A stretch of DNA of 64,000 nucleotides. It comes from Arthrobacter sp. zg-Y1171 (lineage in GTDB: Bacteria > Actinomycetota > Actinomycetes > Actinomycetales > Micrococcaceae). Below are positions 27,621-35,242 of this stretch, in pieces. The DNA lies in assembly GCF_025244845.1 (NCBI RefSeq), contig NZ_CP104264.1:124001-188000 (forward strand). Direction: 5' to 3'. Every line of letters begins with the position of its first letter. Position 1 is the first letter of the stretch. Made by a program: the position numbers and the translations under genes. Under the pieces are notes generated by a model. That model did no database searches. It was not told the DNA's origin and saw only the letters and a program-made list of their open reading frames with translations.

Positions 27621-29051
27621 CTAGATCCCCGCCAGCTCCCTGATGGGGCCGATGCCGAAGAACAGGGCGAATGCCGCTGCCACCACGTACATCAGGGGGT
27701 GGACCTCTCGGCCCCGGCCCTGGAAGACGCGGATGACGGTGAAGGAGATGAACCCGGCACCCAGACCGTCAGCAATTGAGTACGTGAACGGCATCAGCGT
27801 GAAGGTGAGGAAGGACGGCAGGGCCAGCCCGATGTCGCTCCAGTCGATCTTGCCCACCTGGGAGACCATCAGGTAGCCCACGACCACCAGGGCAGGGGCC
27901 ACGGCTTCGAACGGCACCAGGTAGATCAGCGGAGTCAGGAACATGGCCACGATGAACAGCAGGCCGGTCACCACGGAGGCGAGCCCGGTGCGCGCACCTT
28001 CACCGATGCCGGCGCCGGACTCCACGAAAATCTGGTTGGAGGAAACACCGGCACCGCCGCCGGCCACCGCACCTGCGGCATCCACCAGGAGGACGCGCTC
28101 CACGCGCGGGATGTTGCCGTCCTTGTCGATGCTGCCGGCCTCGGTGGCGAGGCCCACCATGGTGCCCATCGCGTCGAAGAAGATGCTGAGCAGGATCACG
28201 AAGACCAGCAGCGAGGCGGCAACTCCGCCCAGGGTCTGGAAGGGCCCTACGAGGCTGACATCGCCGATCAGGGAGAGATCCGGAGCAGCCCATTGCGGCA
28301 TGCTCGGGGTCACCAGCGACCAGCCGGTAGCCACTCCGGCACCCTGGCTGCCCGGTTCGGCCAACCATTCGACAATGACGGCGAAAGCGGTCGAGGCGAC
28401 GATGCCGATGAGGATTGCGCCCCGGACCTTGCGGGACAGCAGCACAATGGTCAGCAGCAGGCCGAACACGAACACCAGCGTGGGCCACCCCAGCAGCTGG
28501 CCGCCGTTGCCCAGGGCCAGCGGAACAGTAGTGCCGGCCTCATCCGGATTGCGCCGGACAAAGCCCGCGTTGACCAGGCCGACCAGCGCTACGAACAGGC
28601 CGATGCCGACCACGATCGCGGTTTTCAGGCTGGGCGGAACTGCCCGGAAAACGGCGGTACGGAATCCGGTGAGCACCAGGATCACCATCGCCAGGCCCGC
28701 GATGACTACCAGGCCCATCACATCAGGCCAGGTCAATCCGTCATTGGAGGCAACCGTCACGGCTACGAAGGCGTTGACGCCCAATCCCGTGGCGATCGCG
28801 AACGGGTGCTTGGCCCAGATGCCCATAATCAGGGTCAGGATGCCTGCCACCAGGGCAGTGCCCGCGGCAATTGCAGGGCCGGGCATGGTGTTGCCCATCG
28901 AGTCCTCGCCGCCGAGAATCAGCGGGTTAAGGACCACGATGTAGCTCATGGCGAAAAACGTGGCCAAGCCGCCGCGTATTTCGGCTGATACGGAGGAACC
29001 GCGTTTGGTGATTTCGAAGTAACGGTCCAGCTTTGAACCTTGTTTGAGCAT
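27621..29051 (-). CDS. NCS2-family purine permease (AzgA type)
   Basis: The 476-residue membrane protein has about 12-14 helices and AzgA-type signatures: EIRGGLATFFAMSYIVVLNP near the N-terminus, GLGVNAFVAVTVASNDGLTW, and GAGVSSNQIFVESGAGIGEGA. AzgA-type proteins are proton symporters for hypoxanthine, guanine or adenine. The ATG at 29051 with AGAGGA upstream fits the family N-terminus (MLKQGSKLDRYFEI). Divergent from the copC gene. Confidence 0.9.
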   Translation of the reverse strand: MLKQGSKLDRYFEITKRGSSVSAEIRGGLATFFAMSYIVVLNPLILGGEDSMGNTMPGPAIAAGTALVAGILTLIMGIWAKHPFAIATGLGVNAFVAVTVASNDGLTWPDVMGLVVIAGLAMVILVLTGFRTAVFRAVPPSLKTAIVVGIGLFVALVGLVNAGFVRRNPDEAGTTVPLALGNGGQLLGWPTLVFVFGLLLTIVLLSRKVRGAILIGIVASTAFAVIVEWLAEPGSQGAGVATGWSLVTPSMPQWAAPDLSLIGDVSLVGPFQTLGGVAASLLVFVILLSIFFDAMGTMVGLATEAGSIDKDGNIPRVERVLLVDAAGAVAGGGAGVSSNQIFVESGAGIGEGARTGLASVVTGLLFIVAMFLTPLIYLVPFEAVAPALVVVGYLMVSQVGKIDWSDIGLALPSFLTFTLMPFTYSIADGLGAGFISFTVIRVFQGRGREVHPLMYVVAAAFALFFGIGPIRELAGI

Positions 29052-29121
29052 GACGCGTCCTCTGAACTGACCAGTGGTGGGGATGGTGAGGGAATCCAGC
29101 ATTTAGATCTTATCGCGGGCA

Positions 29122-29136
29122 CGCGGCAGTGCCGCG
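29122..29136. promoter_or_regulatory. Dyad in the permease/copC divergent promoter region
   Basis: CGCGGCA and TGCCGCG are perfect 7-bp arms around a single G. The dyad lies 26 bp upstream of the copC start and just upstream of its TAGGCT box, in the -35 region, where a repressor could act. It could also be a chance GC-rich repeat. Confidence 0.35.
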
Positions 29137-29161
29137 AAGAACTGGCGGTTAGGCTGAAACG

Positions 29162-29761
29162 GTGACGAACCTTGTGCGCAATTACCTTTCCAAGTCCGGT
29201 TTCGCCGCTGTGGCTGCTGCCTTCCTGCTGGCCCTCTGCGCGGGGCTGCTTCTCTCCGCCCCGCCTGCTGCTGCCCACGATGAACTCACGGGCAGCACTC
29301 CGGGCAACGGTGCAGTGGTGGACACGGCTCCGGAGTCCGTGGAGCTGACCTTCTCAAACGTTCCGGCGGCCATCGGCTCCGAGGTGCGGGTTTTGGATGA
29401 GGAAGGAACGGACTGGGCCCAGGGCCAGGTGCGGATCCTGGACAACACCGCCACCCAGCCGCTCCGCCCCGGAGCGCCCGCCGGAAGCTACACGGTTCAG
29501 TGGCGCGTGGTGTCCTCGGATGCCCACCCGATCGAGGGGACATTCGGGTTTACGGTGGCGGGCAGTGGCGGCACCGGAACCGCCACCGCCGCTCCGTCTA
29601 CTGCTGCGCCCCTGCCGCCCGCAGCGACCCAAAGCCCGGTGCTGAACCAGTCCGCCGATGCCGGATCCCCGTGGACGGTGGTCGTACCGGCAGCGGTGGT
29701 GCTTCTCGCCGTGGCAGTGCTGATTGCCCTGGTTGTGCGCCGGCGGCTGCGCGAGGACTAA
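29162..29761 (+). CDS. CopC-domain copper-binding protein, membrane anchored
   Basis: The 199-residue protein has a signal peptide (about 1-38, ending AAA) directly before the CopC domain, whose mature N-terminal His (HDELTGSTPGNGAVVDTAP) and the VVSSDAHPIEGTFGFTV histidine are the usual copper ligands. A Ser/Thr/Pro linker and a C-terminal helix (VVVPAAVVLLAVAVLIALVV) with a basic tail anchor it in the membrane. No CopD partner is adjacent. TAGGCT ends 6 nt before the GTG start, predicting a leaderless mRNA. Confidence 0.88.
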   Translation: MTNLVRNYLSKSGFAAVAAAFLLALCAGLLLSAPPAAAHDELTGSTPGNGAVVDTAPESVELTFSNVPAAIGSEVRVLDEEGTDWAQGQVRILDNTATQPLRPGAPAGSYTVQWRVVSSDAHPIEGTFGFTVAGSGGTGTATAAPSTAAPLPPAATQSPVLNQSADAGSPWTVVVPAAVVLLAVAVLIALVVRRRLRED

Positions 29762-29764
29762 CGC

Positions 29765-30406
29765 TCACCCCTGGGCAGGGCCTTGCGGGGCAGGTGACCC
29801 TGCGTCCGCAATGGCCTCGCCGGCCGCCTTGGCTTGGCGCATGAGCCCGCGGAGGGACGGCAGCAGGTTCTCGCCCACGCCGACGAGGTACACGCCGATT
29901 CCCCGCAACGCCTCCACTGCTTCCGGTCCGGCGGTCACGCCCAGCGCCCGGGCCAGCTTCCGCAGGTCCGATCTGGAGCAACTGGTGAGCACCACGTAGT
30001 CGGCCAGGAGCAGGTTGCTGCCGGTGCGGATGGCCCATTTGCCGGGGGCAGCCGCCGGCGAGGGAAGCAGGCCGGCGGAAGCAGCCAAGGTCATTTCCTG
30101 CGCTGCGGAATCCTCCCGGACGTCCAGCCGGTGGCTGGCAGCATAGGCGTGCAGCACGCGCAGCAGTTCCAACCGTTCCGGGAAGACCTCCGGCTCTGAC
30201 GCTGCCTCCCTGATGGTGGCAGCAGCCGGCGCCGGTCCGTGGACCACTATCGAGTCCACCCCCTGCCGGCATAGTTCGGTGGCCACCGCCAACCCGCTGA
30301 GTCCGCAGCCGATCACCACGGCCTCGGTTAGCTCCGTTGCCGTTTCCTCGTGCGCTGTTTCCTTCTGCCCAGCGGAACCGGTTTGCGCGTTCGGGAAAGA
30401 ATCCAC
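29765..30406 (-). CDS. Short Rossmann-fold flavoprotein-like protein
   Basis: The 213-residue protein has one dinucleotide-binding motif, EAVVIGCGLSGLAVATEL (near residue 28), followed by a helical segment with VLHAYAASHRLDVREDSAA and WAIRTGSNLLLADYVVLTSC, which resembles the start of flavin monooxygenases of the FMO/trk type. Those are 400-600 residues long, so most of the catalytic fold is missing and it is either a degenerate remnant or a minimal binding protein. The GTG at 30406 has GGAAGGA 8 nt upstream, better than the ATG at 30469. Confidence 0.6.
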   Translation of the reverse strand: MDSFPNAQTGSAGQKETAHEETATELTEAVVIGCGLSGLAVATELCRQGVDSIVVHGPAPAAATIREAASEPEVFPERLELLRVLHAYAASHRLDVREDSAAQEMTLAASAGLLPSPAAAPGKWAIRTGSNLLLADYVVLTSCSRSDLRKLARALGVTAGPEAVEALRGIGVYLVGVGENLLPSLRGLMRQAKAAGEAIADAGSPAPQGPAQG

Positions 30407-30490
30407 GCAGTCGTTCCTTCCGACGGTTTTGGAACCTCCCCACAGGCTGCGGTCCTGAGGCGGAACCATATAGGCACTTGCCCGGCTGCG

Positions 30491-30524
30491 GTAGCGTAGC
30501 CCGCTGCCCGGCGCGGTACGCTAC
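30491..30524. promoter_or_regulatory. Inverted repeat upstream of the universal stress gene
   Basis: GTAGCGTA (30491-30498) and TACGCTAC (30517-30524) are perfect 8-bp arms 18 bp apart in the 170-bp region between the divergent flavoprotein and usp genes. TACGCT inside the right arm could itself be a -10 box for the plus-strand gene. Confidence 0.45.
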
Positions 30525-30576
30525 TGCCAAGGACAGCCGGAGGATGACGCCGGTTGGGGACCAGAGGGAGCGGCAT

Positions 30577-31581
30577 ATGACTGATTCGACCTGGGGCGCA
30601 GGGGCCGGTGCCGACGGGCCTGCGGGCATCGTCGTCGGTGTGGATGGATCCGACCAAAGTATCTGCGCATTGTTCTGGGCTGCCCGGGAGGCGCGGCGGC
30701 GGGAGTGTCCGCTGCACGTCGTGACGGCGTACACCGTGCCCATTTTCGCCGCTTCCTCCATGGACGCCGGCTACACCACTGTTGATGACGCAATGATCCG
30801 CGACGGCGCCCGGCAGGTGCTGGACGAGGCCGTGGAGCGGATCAGCCACTACGGGGTGGAAGTGATCCCGCGGGTGGAGACCGGAGATGCGGCCGCCGTC
30901 CTGCTGGAGCTCTCCGAAGACGCGGACCTCATGGTAGTGGGATCACGCGGCCGCGGCGGTTTTGTCGGGCGCCTGCTGGGTTCGGTCTCCAGCGCCCTCC
31001 CGGCACACGCGAAGTGCCCCACGGTCGTGGTGCCGCTGCGGACCGCCGGGCGGCTTCCCGACTCGGGAGTGCGGCCGCCGGCCAACTCGCCGGATCCGGA
31101 CGCCGTGCACCGCGCCGTCGTCGTCGGCGTGGACGGTTCGGAACAGGGCCGTGCCGCATCACTGGTTGCGGCCGAACAGGCGCAGAGCATGGGGCTGCCC
31201 CTGCGTATTCTGTGCGCGTTGCCGCCGTTCACCGGCTCGCTGGCCTGGGTGCCTGCCCCGCTGGACATCGAGGCGCTGCATGCGGAGCTGCATGAACAGC
31301 TCGACGCCGGCCGGGACTGGCTGCAGAGCCACTTCCCCGGACTGGAAATGACCGTTGAGCTGGTGGACGGGGCCCCGGGCGAGATCCTGATTGAACGCAC
31401 CGCAAAGGTCGAGCTCCTGGTGCTGGGCACCCGCGGCCGCGGCGGCTTTGCCGGCATGCTGATGGGGTCCACCAGCCAGAGCGTGCTGCACCATGCAAAG
31501 GGGCCGCTGATGGTGGTGCCGGACCATGACGATCCCCGGCTGCTGGACCGGCCGAACTTCGGCCCCATGATCGCCGAGTAA
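30577..31581 (+). CDS. Universal stress protein with two Usp domains
   Basis: The 334-residue protein is a tandem of two Usp folds. Domain 1 (about 15-160) starts GIVVGVDGSDQS and ends with the ATP-binding VVGSRGRGGFVGRLLGSVSS. Domain 2 (about 180-325) starts VVVGVDGSEQGR and ends VLGTRGRGGFAGMLMGSTSQ. Both keep the G-x2-G-x9-G-S nucleotide-binding pattern, so both probably bind ATP. Such tandem Usps act in dormancy and stress in actinobacteria. The ATG at 30577 has GAGGGAG upstream. Confidence 0.92.
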   Translation: MTDSTWGAGAGADGPAGIVVGVDGSDQSICALFWAAREARRRECPLHVVTAYTVPIFAASSMDAGYTTVDDAMIRDGARQVLDEAVERISHYGVEVIPRVETGDAAAVLLELSEDADLMVVGSRGRGGFVGRLLGSVSSALPAHAKCPTVVVPLRTAGRLPDSGVRPPANSPDPDAVHRAVVVGVDGSEQGRAASLVAAEQAQSMGLPLRILCALPPFTGSLAWVPAPLDIEALHAELHEQLDAGRDWLQSHFPGLEMTVELVDGAPGEILIERTAKVELLVLGTRGRGGFAGMLMGSTSQSVLHHAKGPLMVVPDHDDPRLLDRPNFGPMIAE

Positions 31582-31595
31582 CCGGCCGCACGCGG

Positions 31596-32525
31596 TCAGG
31601 CGTGCTGCTGGCCTTCGTGTACGGCGTGGCTGGCCGGCTCCAGCTGGAAGGTGCAGTGCTCGGTGTCGAAGTGGCTGCTCAGGCATCTGGTCAGCCGGTC
31701 CAGGATGGTGTCCAGGCCGTCCGGAGTGAGGTGTTCCTCCTCCAGCACCACGTGTGCGGAGAACACCGGAACCCCGGAGGTGATGGTCCAGATGTGGATG
31801 TCGTGCGCGTCCGACACCCCGTCCACCGACACAATGTGGTCGCGGATCATGCCCACGTCCACGCCCTGCGGGGTGGCTTCCAGGAGCACGTCGATCACTT
31901 CCCGCAGCAGCGACCAGGCCCGCGGGGCAATCATCAGGGCAATCAGGATGGAGGCCCAGGTATCCGCCTGCTGATAGCCGGTGGTCATGATGACGACGGC
32001 GGACACCACCACGGCGGCCGAGCCCAGCAGGTCCCCCAGCACCTCCAGGTAGGCGCCGCGCACATTCAGGGATTCCTTGCGGCCGGCGTGCAGCACCAGC
32101 AGGGAAATGAGGTTCGCCAGGCCGCCCACGACGGCGAAGGGCAGCATCAGCCCGGTGTCGACGTCGGTCTCGCTGCCGAGGCGGCGGACCGCCTCGACGA
32201 AGATCACTACGGCAATCACAATCAGCAGCACGGCATTGGCCAGGGCGGCCAGTACTTCGGCCCGCTGGTAGCCGTAGGTCCGCCGCGATGTGGCCGGGCG
32301 GGCGGCAATCCATGCCGCGAACAACGCAATGGAAACCCCGGCCGCGTCGGAGAGCATGTGGCCGGCGTCGGCAAGCAGGGCCAGGGATCCGGAAAGCAGG
32401 GCACCGGCAACCTGGATCAGGACCACCGAGATGGTGATGAGGAAAACGATCAGGAGGCGCCGCCGGTGCTTACCGGTAGCGGTGACTGTGCCCAGCCCGT
32501 GGCTGTGCCCGTGATGTTCACTCAT
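31596..32525 (-). CDS. Cation diffusion facilitator (CzcD/ZitB-type metal exporter)
   Basis: The 309-residue protein exports divalent metal ions such as zinc in exchange for protons. It begins with a His-rich segment (SEHHGHSHGLG), has six helices with the metal-site pair LLADAGHMLSDAAGV (helix 2) and ADTWASILIALMIA (helix 5 side), and a cytosolic C-terminal domain with HDIHIWTITSGVPVFSAHVV. The start is served by TAGCCT ending 6 nt upstream, whose TAG is the stop codon of the preceding metalloprotease gene. Confidence 0.92.
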   Translation of the reverse strand: MSEHHGHSHGLGTVTATGKHRRRLLIVFLITISVVLIQVAGALLSGSLALLADAGHMLSDAAGVSIALFAAWIAARPATSRRTYGYQRAEVLAALANAVLLIVIAVVIFVEAVRRLGSETDVDTGLMLPFAVVGGLANLISLLVLHAGRKESLNVRGAYLEVLGDLLGSAAVVVSAVVIMTTGYQQADTWASILIALMIAPRAWSLLREVIDVLLEATPQGVDVGMIRDHIVSVDGVSDAHDIHIWTITSGVPVFSAHVVLEEEHLTPDGLDTILDRLTRCLSSHFDTEHCTFQLEPASHAVHEGQQHA

Positions 32526-32534
32526 GGTTAAAGG

Positions 32535-32906
32535 CTAGCCCCAGCCCAGTTCGTGCAGCCGTTCGTCGTTGATGCCGAAGTGATGGGCCACCTCGTGGAT
32601 GACCGTGATGCGGACCTCGTCCACCACTTCCTCCCGGCTGTCGCACATCCGCAGCAAGGGTCCGCGGAACACCACAATCCGGTCCGGCAGGGAACCCGCA
32701 TCCCACCAGGAATCCCGCTCGGTCAGCGGGGTCCCTTCATAGACCCCCAGCAGTTCCGTGTCCGGATCTTCGTGCGGACCCGGCTCATACTCGTCCTCGA
32801 TGAAGACCGCCACGTTGTTCATGGCGCGGGACAGGTCCGCCGGAATGGAGTCGAGGGCTGCTTCCACACAGGCGTCGAACTCGTCCGGGTTCATCTCGAT
32901 TGGCAC
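32535..32906 (-). CDS. Minimal zincin-like metallopeptidase family protein
   Basis: The 123-residue protein is a small zincin with the active-site motif VIHEVAHHFGINDERLHELG (HExxHxxGxxD). Members are conserved in actinobacteria, and their substrates are unknown. The GTG at 32906 is supported by TACAGT ending 6 nt upstream, which predicts a leaderless mRNA; an internal ATG at 32894 is an alternative. It precedes the metal exporter gene on the same strand, 9 bp apart. Confidence 0.85.
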   Translation of the reverse strand: MPIEMNPDEFDACVEAALDSIPADLSRAMNNVAVFIEDEYEPGPHEDPDTELLGVYEGTPLTERDSWWDAGSLPDRIVVFRGPLLRMCDSREEVVDEVRITVIHEVAHHFGINDERLHELGWG

Positions 32907-33039
32907 CCCTCCACTGTAGTGGCGCAGGCCTCACCGGAAGCGTTTTGGATATTCCGGAAATAAGCCCTATAGTTTTAGAGTCCACAACGGAGCGAAACGA
33001 CTGGTTCACCAGCCGCTTCATTCCATGTGTGTTCTGTTG

Positions 33040-33112
33040 GCCCCCATCGTCTAGCGGCCTAGGACACCGCCCTTTCACGGCGGCGGCACGGGTTCGAATC
33101 CCGTTGGGGGTA
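33040..33112 (+). tRNA. tRNA-Glu (anticodon TTC)
   Basis: The 73-nt sequence folds into a full cloverleaf: acceptor GCCCCCA/TGGGGGT, anticodon stem CCGCC/GGCGG around CTTTCAC, and T-arm ACGGG TTCGAAT CCCGT. CCA is not encoded. First of three clustered tRNAs. Confidence 0.97.
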
Positions 33113-33171
33113 CTCAGGAGTGGTAAATGAGCCGGTGAGAATCTGGTAGAGTTTACACTCGTGAAATGCAA

Positions 33172-33245
33172 GGCCCTGTAGCGCAGCTGGTTAGCGCGCC
33201 GCCCTGTCACGGCGGAGGTCGCGGGTTCAAGTCCCGTCAGGGTCG
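33172..33245 (+). tRNA. tRNA-Asp (anticodon GTC)
   Basis: The 74-nt cloverleaf has acceptor GGCCCTG/CAGGGTC, anticodon stem CCGCC/GGCGG around CTGTCAC, and T-arm GCGGG TTCAAGT CCCGT with discriminator G. CCA is not encoded. Confidence 0.97.
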
Positions 33246-33301
33246 CTCAGATTTTCTGAAGCGATTTGGAAGATCTCGGTGATCATCGGTTGATGATGCC
33301 A

Positions 33302-33377
33302 GGCTCTGTAGCTCAGTTGGTAGAGCGTTCGACTGAAAATCGAAAGGTCACCGGATCGACGCCGGTCGGAGCCACCA
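33302..33377 (+). tRNA. tRNA-Phe (anticodon GAA)
   Basis: The cloverleaf has acceptor GGCTCTG/CGGAGCC, anticodon stem TTCGA/TCGAA around CTGAAAA, and an encoded CCA end. The T-loop reads ATCGACG, with A instead of the near-universal T at position 54. A strong terminator follows at once. Confidence 0.96.
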
Positions 33378-33380
33378 GCT

Positions 33381-33428
33381 AAAACCCCGTAGCTGTCTCG
33401 CAGGAGACAGGACGGGGTTTTTCTTTTT
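33381..33428 (+). terminator. Terminator of the tRNA cluster
   Basis: AAAACCCCGT (33381-33390) pairs with ACGGGGTTTT (33412-33421), an inner CTGTCTC/GAGACAG stem stacks in the loop, and TTTTTCTTTTT ends the structure. Confidence 0.95.
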
Positions 33429-33521
33429 GCCCCGCGGAGGCGGCCCTCCGGCCCCCCGGCGCGGATCAGCGGCTGCTGCTGCGGCCTGCAAAACGTTCCG
33501 CTCCCGGGATACGCTGATCCC

Positions 33522-34016
33522 ATGGATGAGCCCCGGAACATATCAGCGAACGCTCCCGTCACTGCGGCACCAACCGCCCCCGCACCGGCAGGCCCGGCGC
33601 ACGCCGTAACGGGCACCGGCGATGCCGCCGTGATCGGCGGCCGGAACTCCATCAGCGAGCAGGCGGTGGCCAAGGTTGCCGCAATTGCCGCCCGGGCGGT
33701 TCCCGGCGTCTTCACCCTCGGCAACAGTTCGGGGCGGGCGCTCGGTGCGGTGCGCGACGCCGTCGGCGGCTCAAACGCCACCTCCGGTGTGCACGTGGAG
33801 GTCGGCGAACGCGAAGTCGCCGTCGATATCAGTTTGACCGCCGTCTACGGCAATGCCCTGATGGTAGTTGCGAACAATGTCCGTGCCGCGGTCTACGGTG
33901 CCGTGGAAAAACTCGTGGGCCTTCGCGTGGTGGAGGTTAACGTGGAAATTTCGGACGTGCAGCTTCCCACCGAGCCAACCGGTTCCGCACAGGTCGGCGG
34001 CGCGAAAGCGGTATAG
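33522..34016 (+). CDS. Asp23/Gls24 family envelope stress protein
   Basis: The 164-residue protein carries an Asp23/Gls24 domain from about residue 40: RNSISEQAVAKVAAIAARAV, VPGVFTLG, HVEVGEREVAVDISLTAVYG and KLVGLRVVEVNVEISDVQLP. In firmicutes such proteins sit on the cytosolic side of the membrane held by AmaP and respond to envelope stress. It heads a five-gene cluster. TACGCT ends 6 nt before the ATG, so the operon mRNA may be leaderless. Confidence 0.88.
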   Translation: MDEPRNISANAPVTAAPTAPAPAGPAHAVTGTGDAAVIGGRNSISEQAVAKVAAIAARAVPGVFTLGNSSGRALGAVRDAVGGSNATSGVHVEVGEREVAVDISLTAVYGNALMVVANNVRAAVYGAVEKLVGLRVVEVNVEISDVQLPTEPTGSAQVGGAKAV

Positions 34017-34080
34017 GCTTCAAAGCACGTTCCTCGCAGGACGCACCGGGTTATGTGGAGCAGGTATTAAGGCAGGGGAA

Positions 34081-34272
34081 ATGAAACCAACAGTCGTGGG
34101 AATGGCAATCGGGGCCGTACTGGCTTTCGCCGCACTGATATTCGATTTTTGGGGCTTTCTGCTGACCGCCCTGTTCATTGCAGTCGGAGCGCTGCTGGGC
34201 CGCGCTGCGGAAGGAAAGATCGACTTCCGCAGCGTTTCCGATGCGCTGACCGGCCGCCGCTCCTCTTCGTGA
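34081..34272 (+). CDS. Small two-helix membrane protein (DUF2273-like)
   Basis: The 63-residue protein has two helices (GMAIGAVLAFAALIF and FLLTALFIAVGALLGRA) with a basic, soluble C-terminus, as in the DUF2273 proteins found in Asp23 operons. GGCAGGGGAA precedes the ATG. Its stop overlaps the GTG of the next gene. Confidence 0.8.
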   Translation: MKPTVVGMAIGAVLAFAALIFDFWGFLLTALFIAVGALLGRAAEGKIDFRSVSDALTGRRSSS

Positions 34273-34658
34273 GCGCCGCCGGGATGACCGCGCCGCCGGC
34301 GATGGAGACCGGGTCGGTGCTGGCCGGGCATAACCGGATCAGCACCCAGGCGCTGACCAGCACCGCCAAGGCGGCCGCGGCCGAATACTTCGGCGTGCCG
34401 GCACAGCAGGTGCGCGTGCAGTGGACCGATGACCGCGGGCTGCTCGCGCTCTCGGTATCCCTGCCCATTGCGCTGCCGCCGCTGCAGGTCCTCACTCCCG
34501 CCATGCTGCAGCGCGCCGGCGGGACGGTCTGGGAGCGGGCACACGCCGCCAAACCTGTTTTGCTCCGACGGGTGGCTGACCTTACCGGGTCCCGGCTTTC
34601 CCGGGTCGACATCCGCATCACCGGCGCGCTGCCGGTGGAAGGAAGGCGGGTGCAGTGA
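34269..34658 (+). CDS. Second, divergent Asp23/Gls24-like protein
   Basis: The 129-residue protein shows a degenerate Asp23 pattern: GHNRISTQALTSTAKAAAAE, VRVQWTDDRGLLALSVSLPI and SRLSRVDIRITGALPVEG. It lacks the usual VPGV glycine turn, with YFGVPAQQ in its place. The GTG start overlaps the previous stop (GTGA), and its end overlaps the next GTG, so it is translated in lockstep with its neighbours. Confidence 0.75.
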   Translation: MSAAGMTAPPAMETGSVLAGHNRISTQALTSTAKAAAAEYFGVPAQQVRVQWTDDRGLLALSVSLPIALPPLQVLTPAMLQRAGGTVWERAHAAKPVLLRRVADLTGSRLSRVDIRITGALPVEGRRVQ

Positions 34659-35242
34659 AGCAGGCGGACCTGGACGTAACCAACAGAATCCTTCGACGGG
34701 AAACCCATTCGGCCCGCACCGCCGCGTCGTCCTTTGCGGCCGTCCTTGGCATTCTCTTTTTCGCGTATGTGCTGCTGGAATCGGTGCTCCAGGCGCTGGG
34801 CCAGGAGGCGTGGCTGATCGATCCGCCTACCTTCGGGCGGTGGCTGGCGGATCTTCCCGCGGGTACGGACCCGGTGATCCTCGGATTATCCGGTGCACTG
34901 ATTTTCCTTGCCGGCCTGCTGTTCTTCCTGCCGGCTGTGCTGCCCGGACGCCGCGCCCGCTATGCCCTGCCCAACCCGCGTGCCGCCGTCGTTGTGGACG
35001 GCGAAGTCCTGGCCGCATCGCTGGCCCGGTGCGCCCGGATGCGTGCTGACGTCACGCCGCAGCAGGTGCTCGTAACGGTGGGAAGGACACTGGTGGAGGT
35101 GCAGATCCGCCCGACGTCGGGCACTCCCGTGGATGCCGAGGCGGTGCGGGGCGCAGTGGAGGACGAGTTGCTGCTGACCAAGCTGGACCCGCAGCCGGCG
35201 GTCCGCGTACGGGTTGCCGAAACCGGGGTGATTGGACAGTGA
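34655..35242 (+). CDS. DUF6286-like membrane protein of the Asp23 cluster
   Basis: The 195-residue protein has two membrane helices (about 27-48 and 74-98) followed by a soluble domain with RADVTPQQVLVTVGRTLVEV and VRGAVEDELLLTKLDPQPAV. This architecture is typical of actinobacterial proteins that sit in Asp23 operons. Its role may be to anchor the Asp23 proteins at the membrane. GTG start with a 4-bp overlap on both sides. Confidence 0.75.
   Translation: MKQADLDVTNRILRRETHSARTAASSFAAVLGILFFAYVLLESVLQALGQEAWLIDPPTFGRWLADLPAGTDPVILGLSGALIFLAGLLFFLPAVLPGRRARYALPNPRAAVVVDGEVLAASLARCARMRADVTPQQVLVTVGRTLVEVQIRPTSGTPVDAEAVRGAVEDELLLTKLDPQPAVRVRVAETGVIGQ

Noticed and set aside
33040-33377. tRNA cluster as an integration site for a mobile element
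   Set aside because: No direct repeat of a tRNA 3' end, integrase or foreign genes are found downstream; the next genes are ordinary chromosomal ones.
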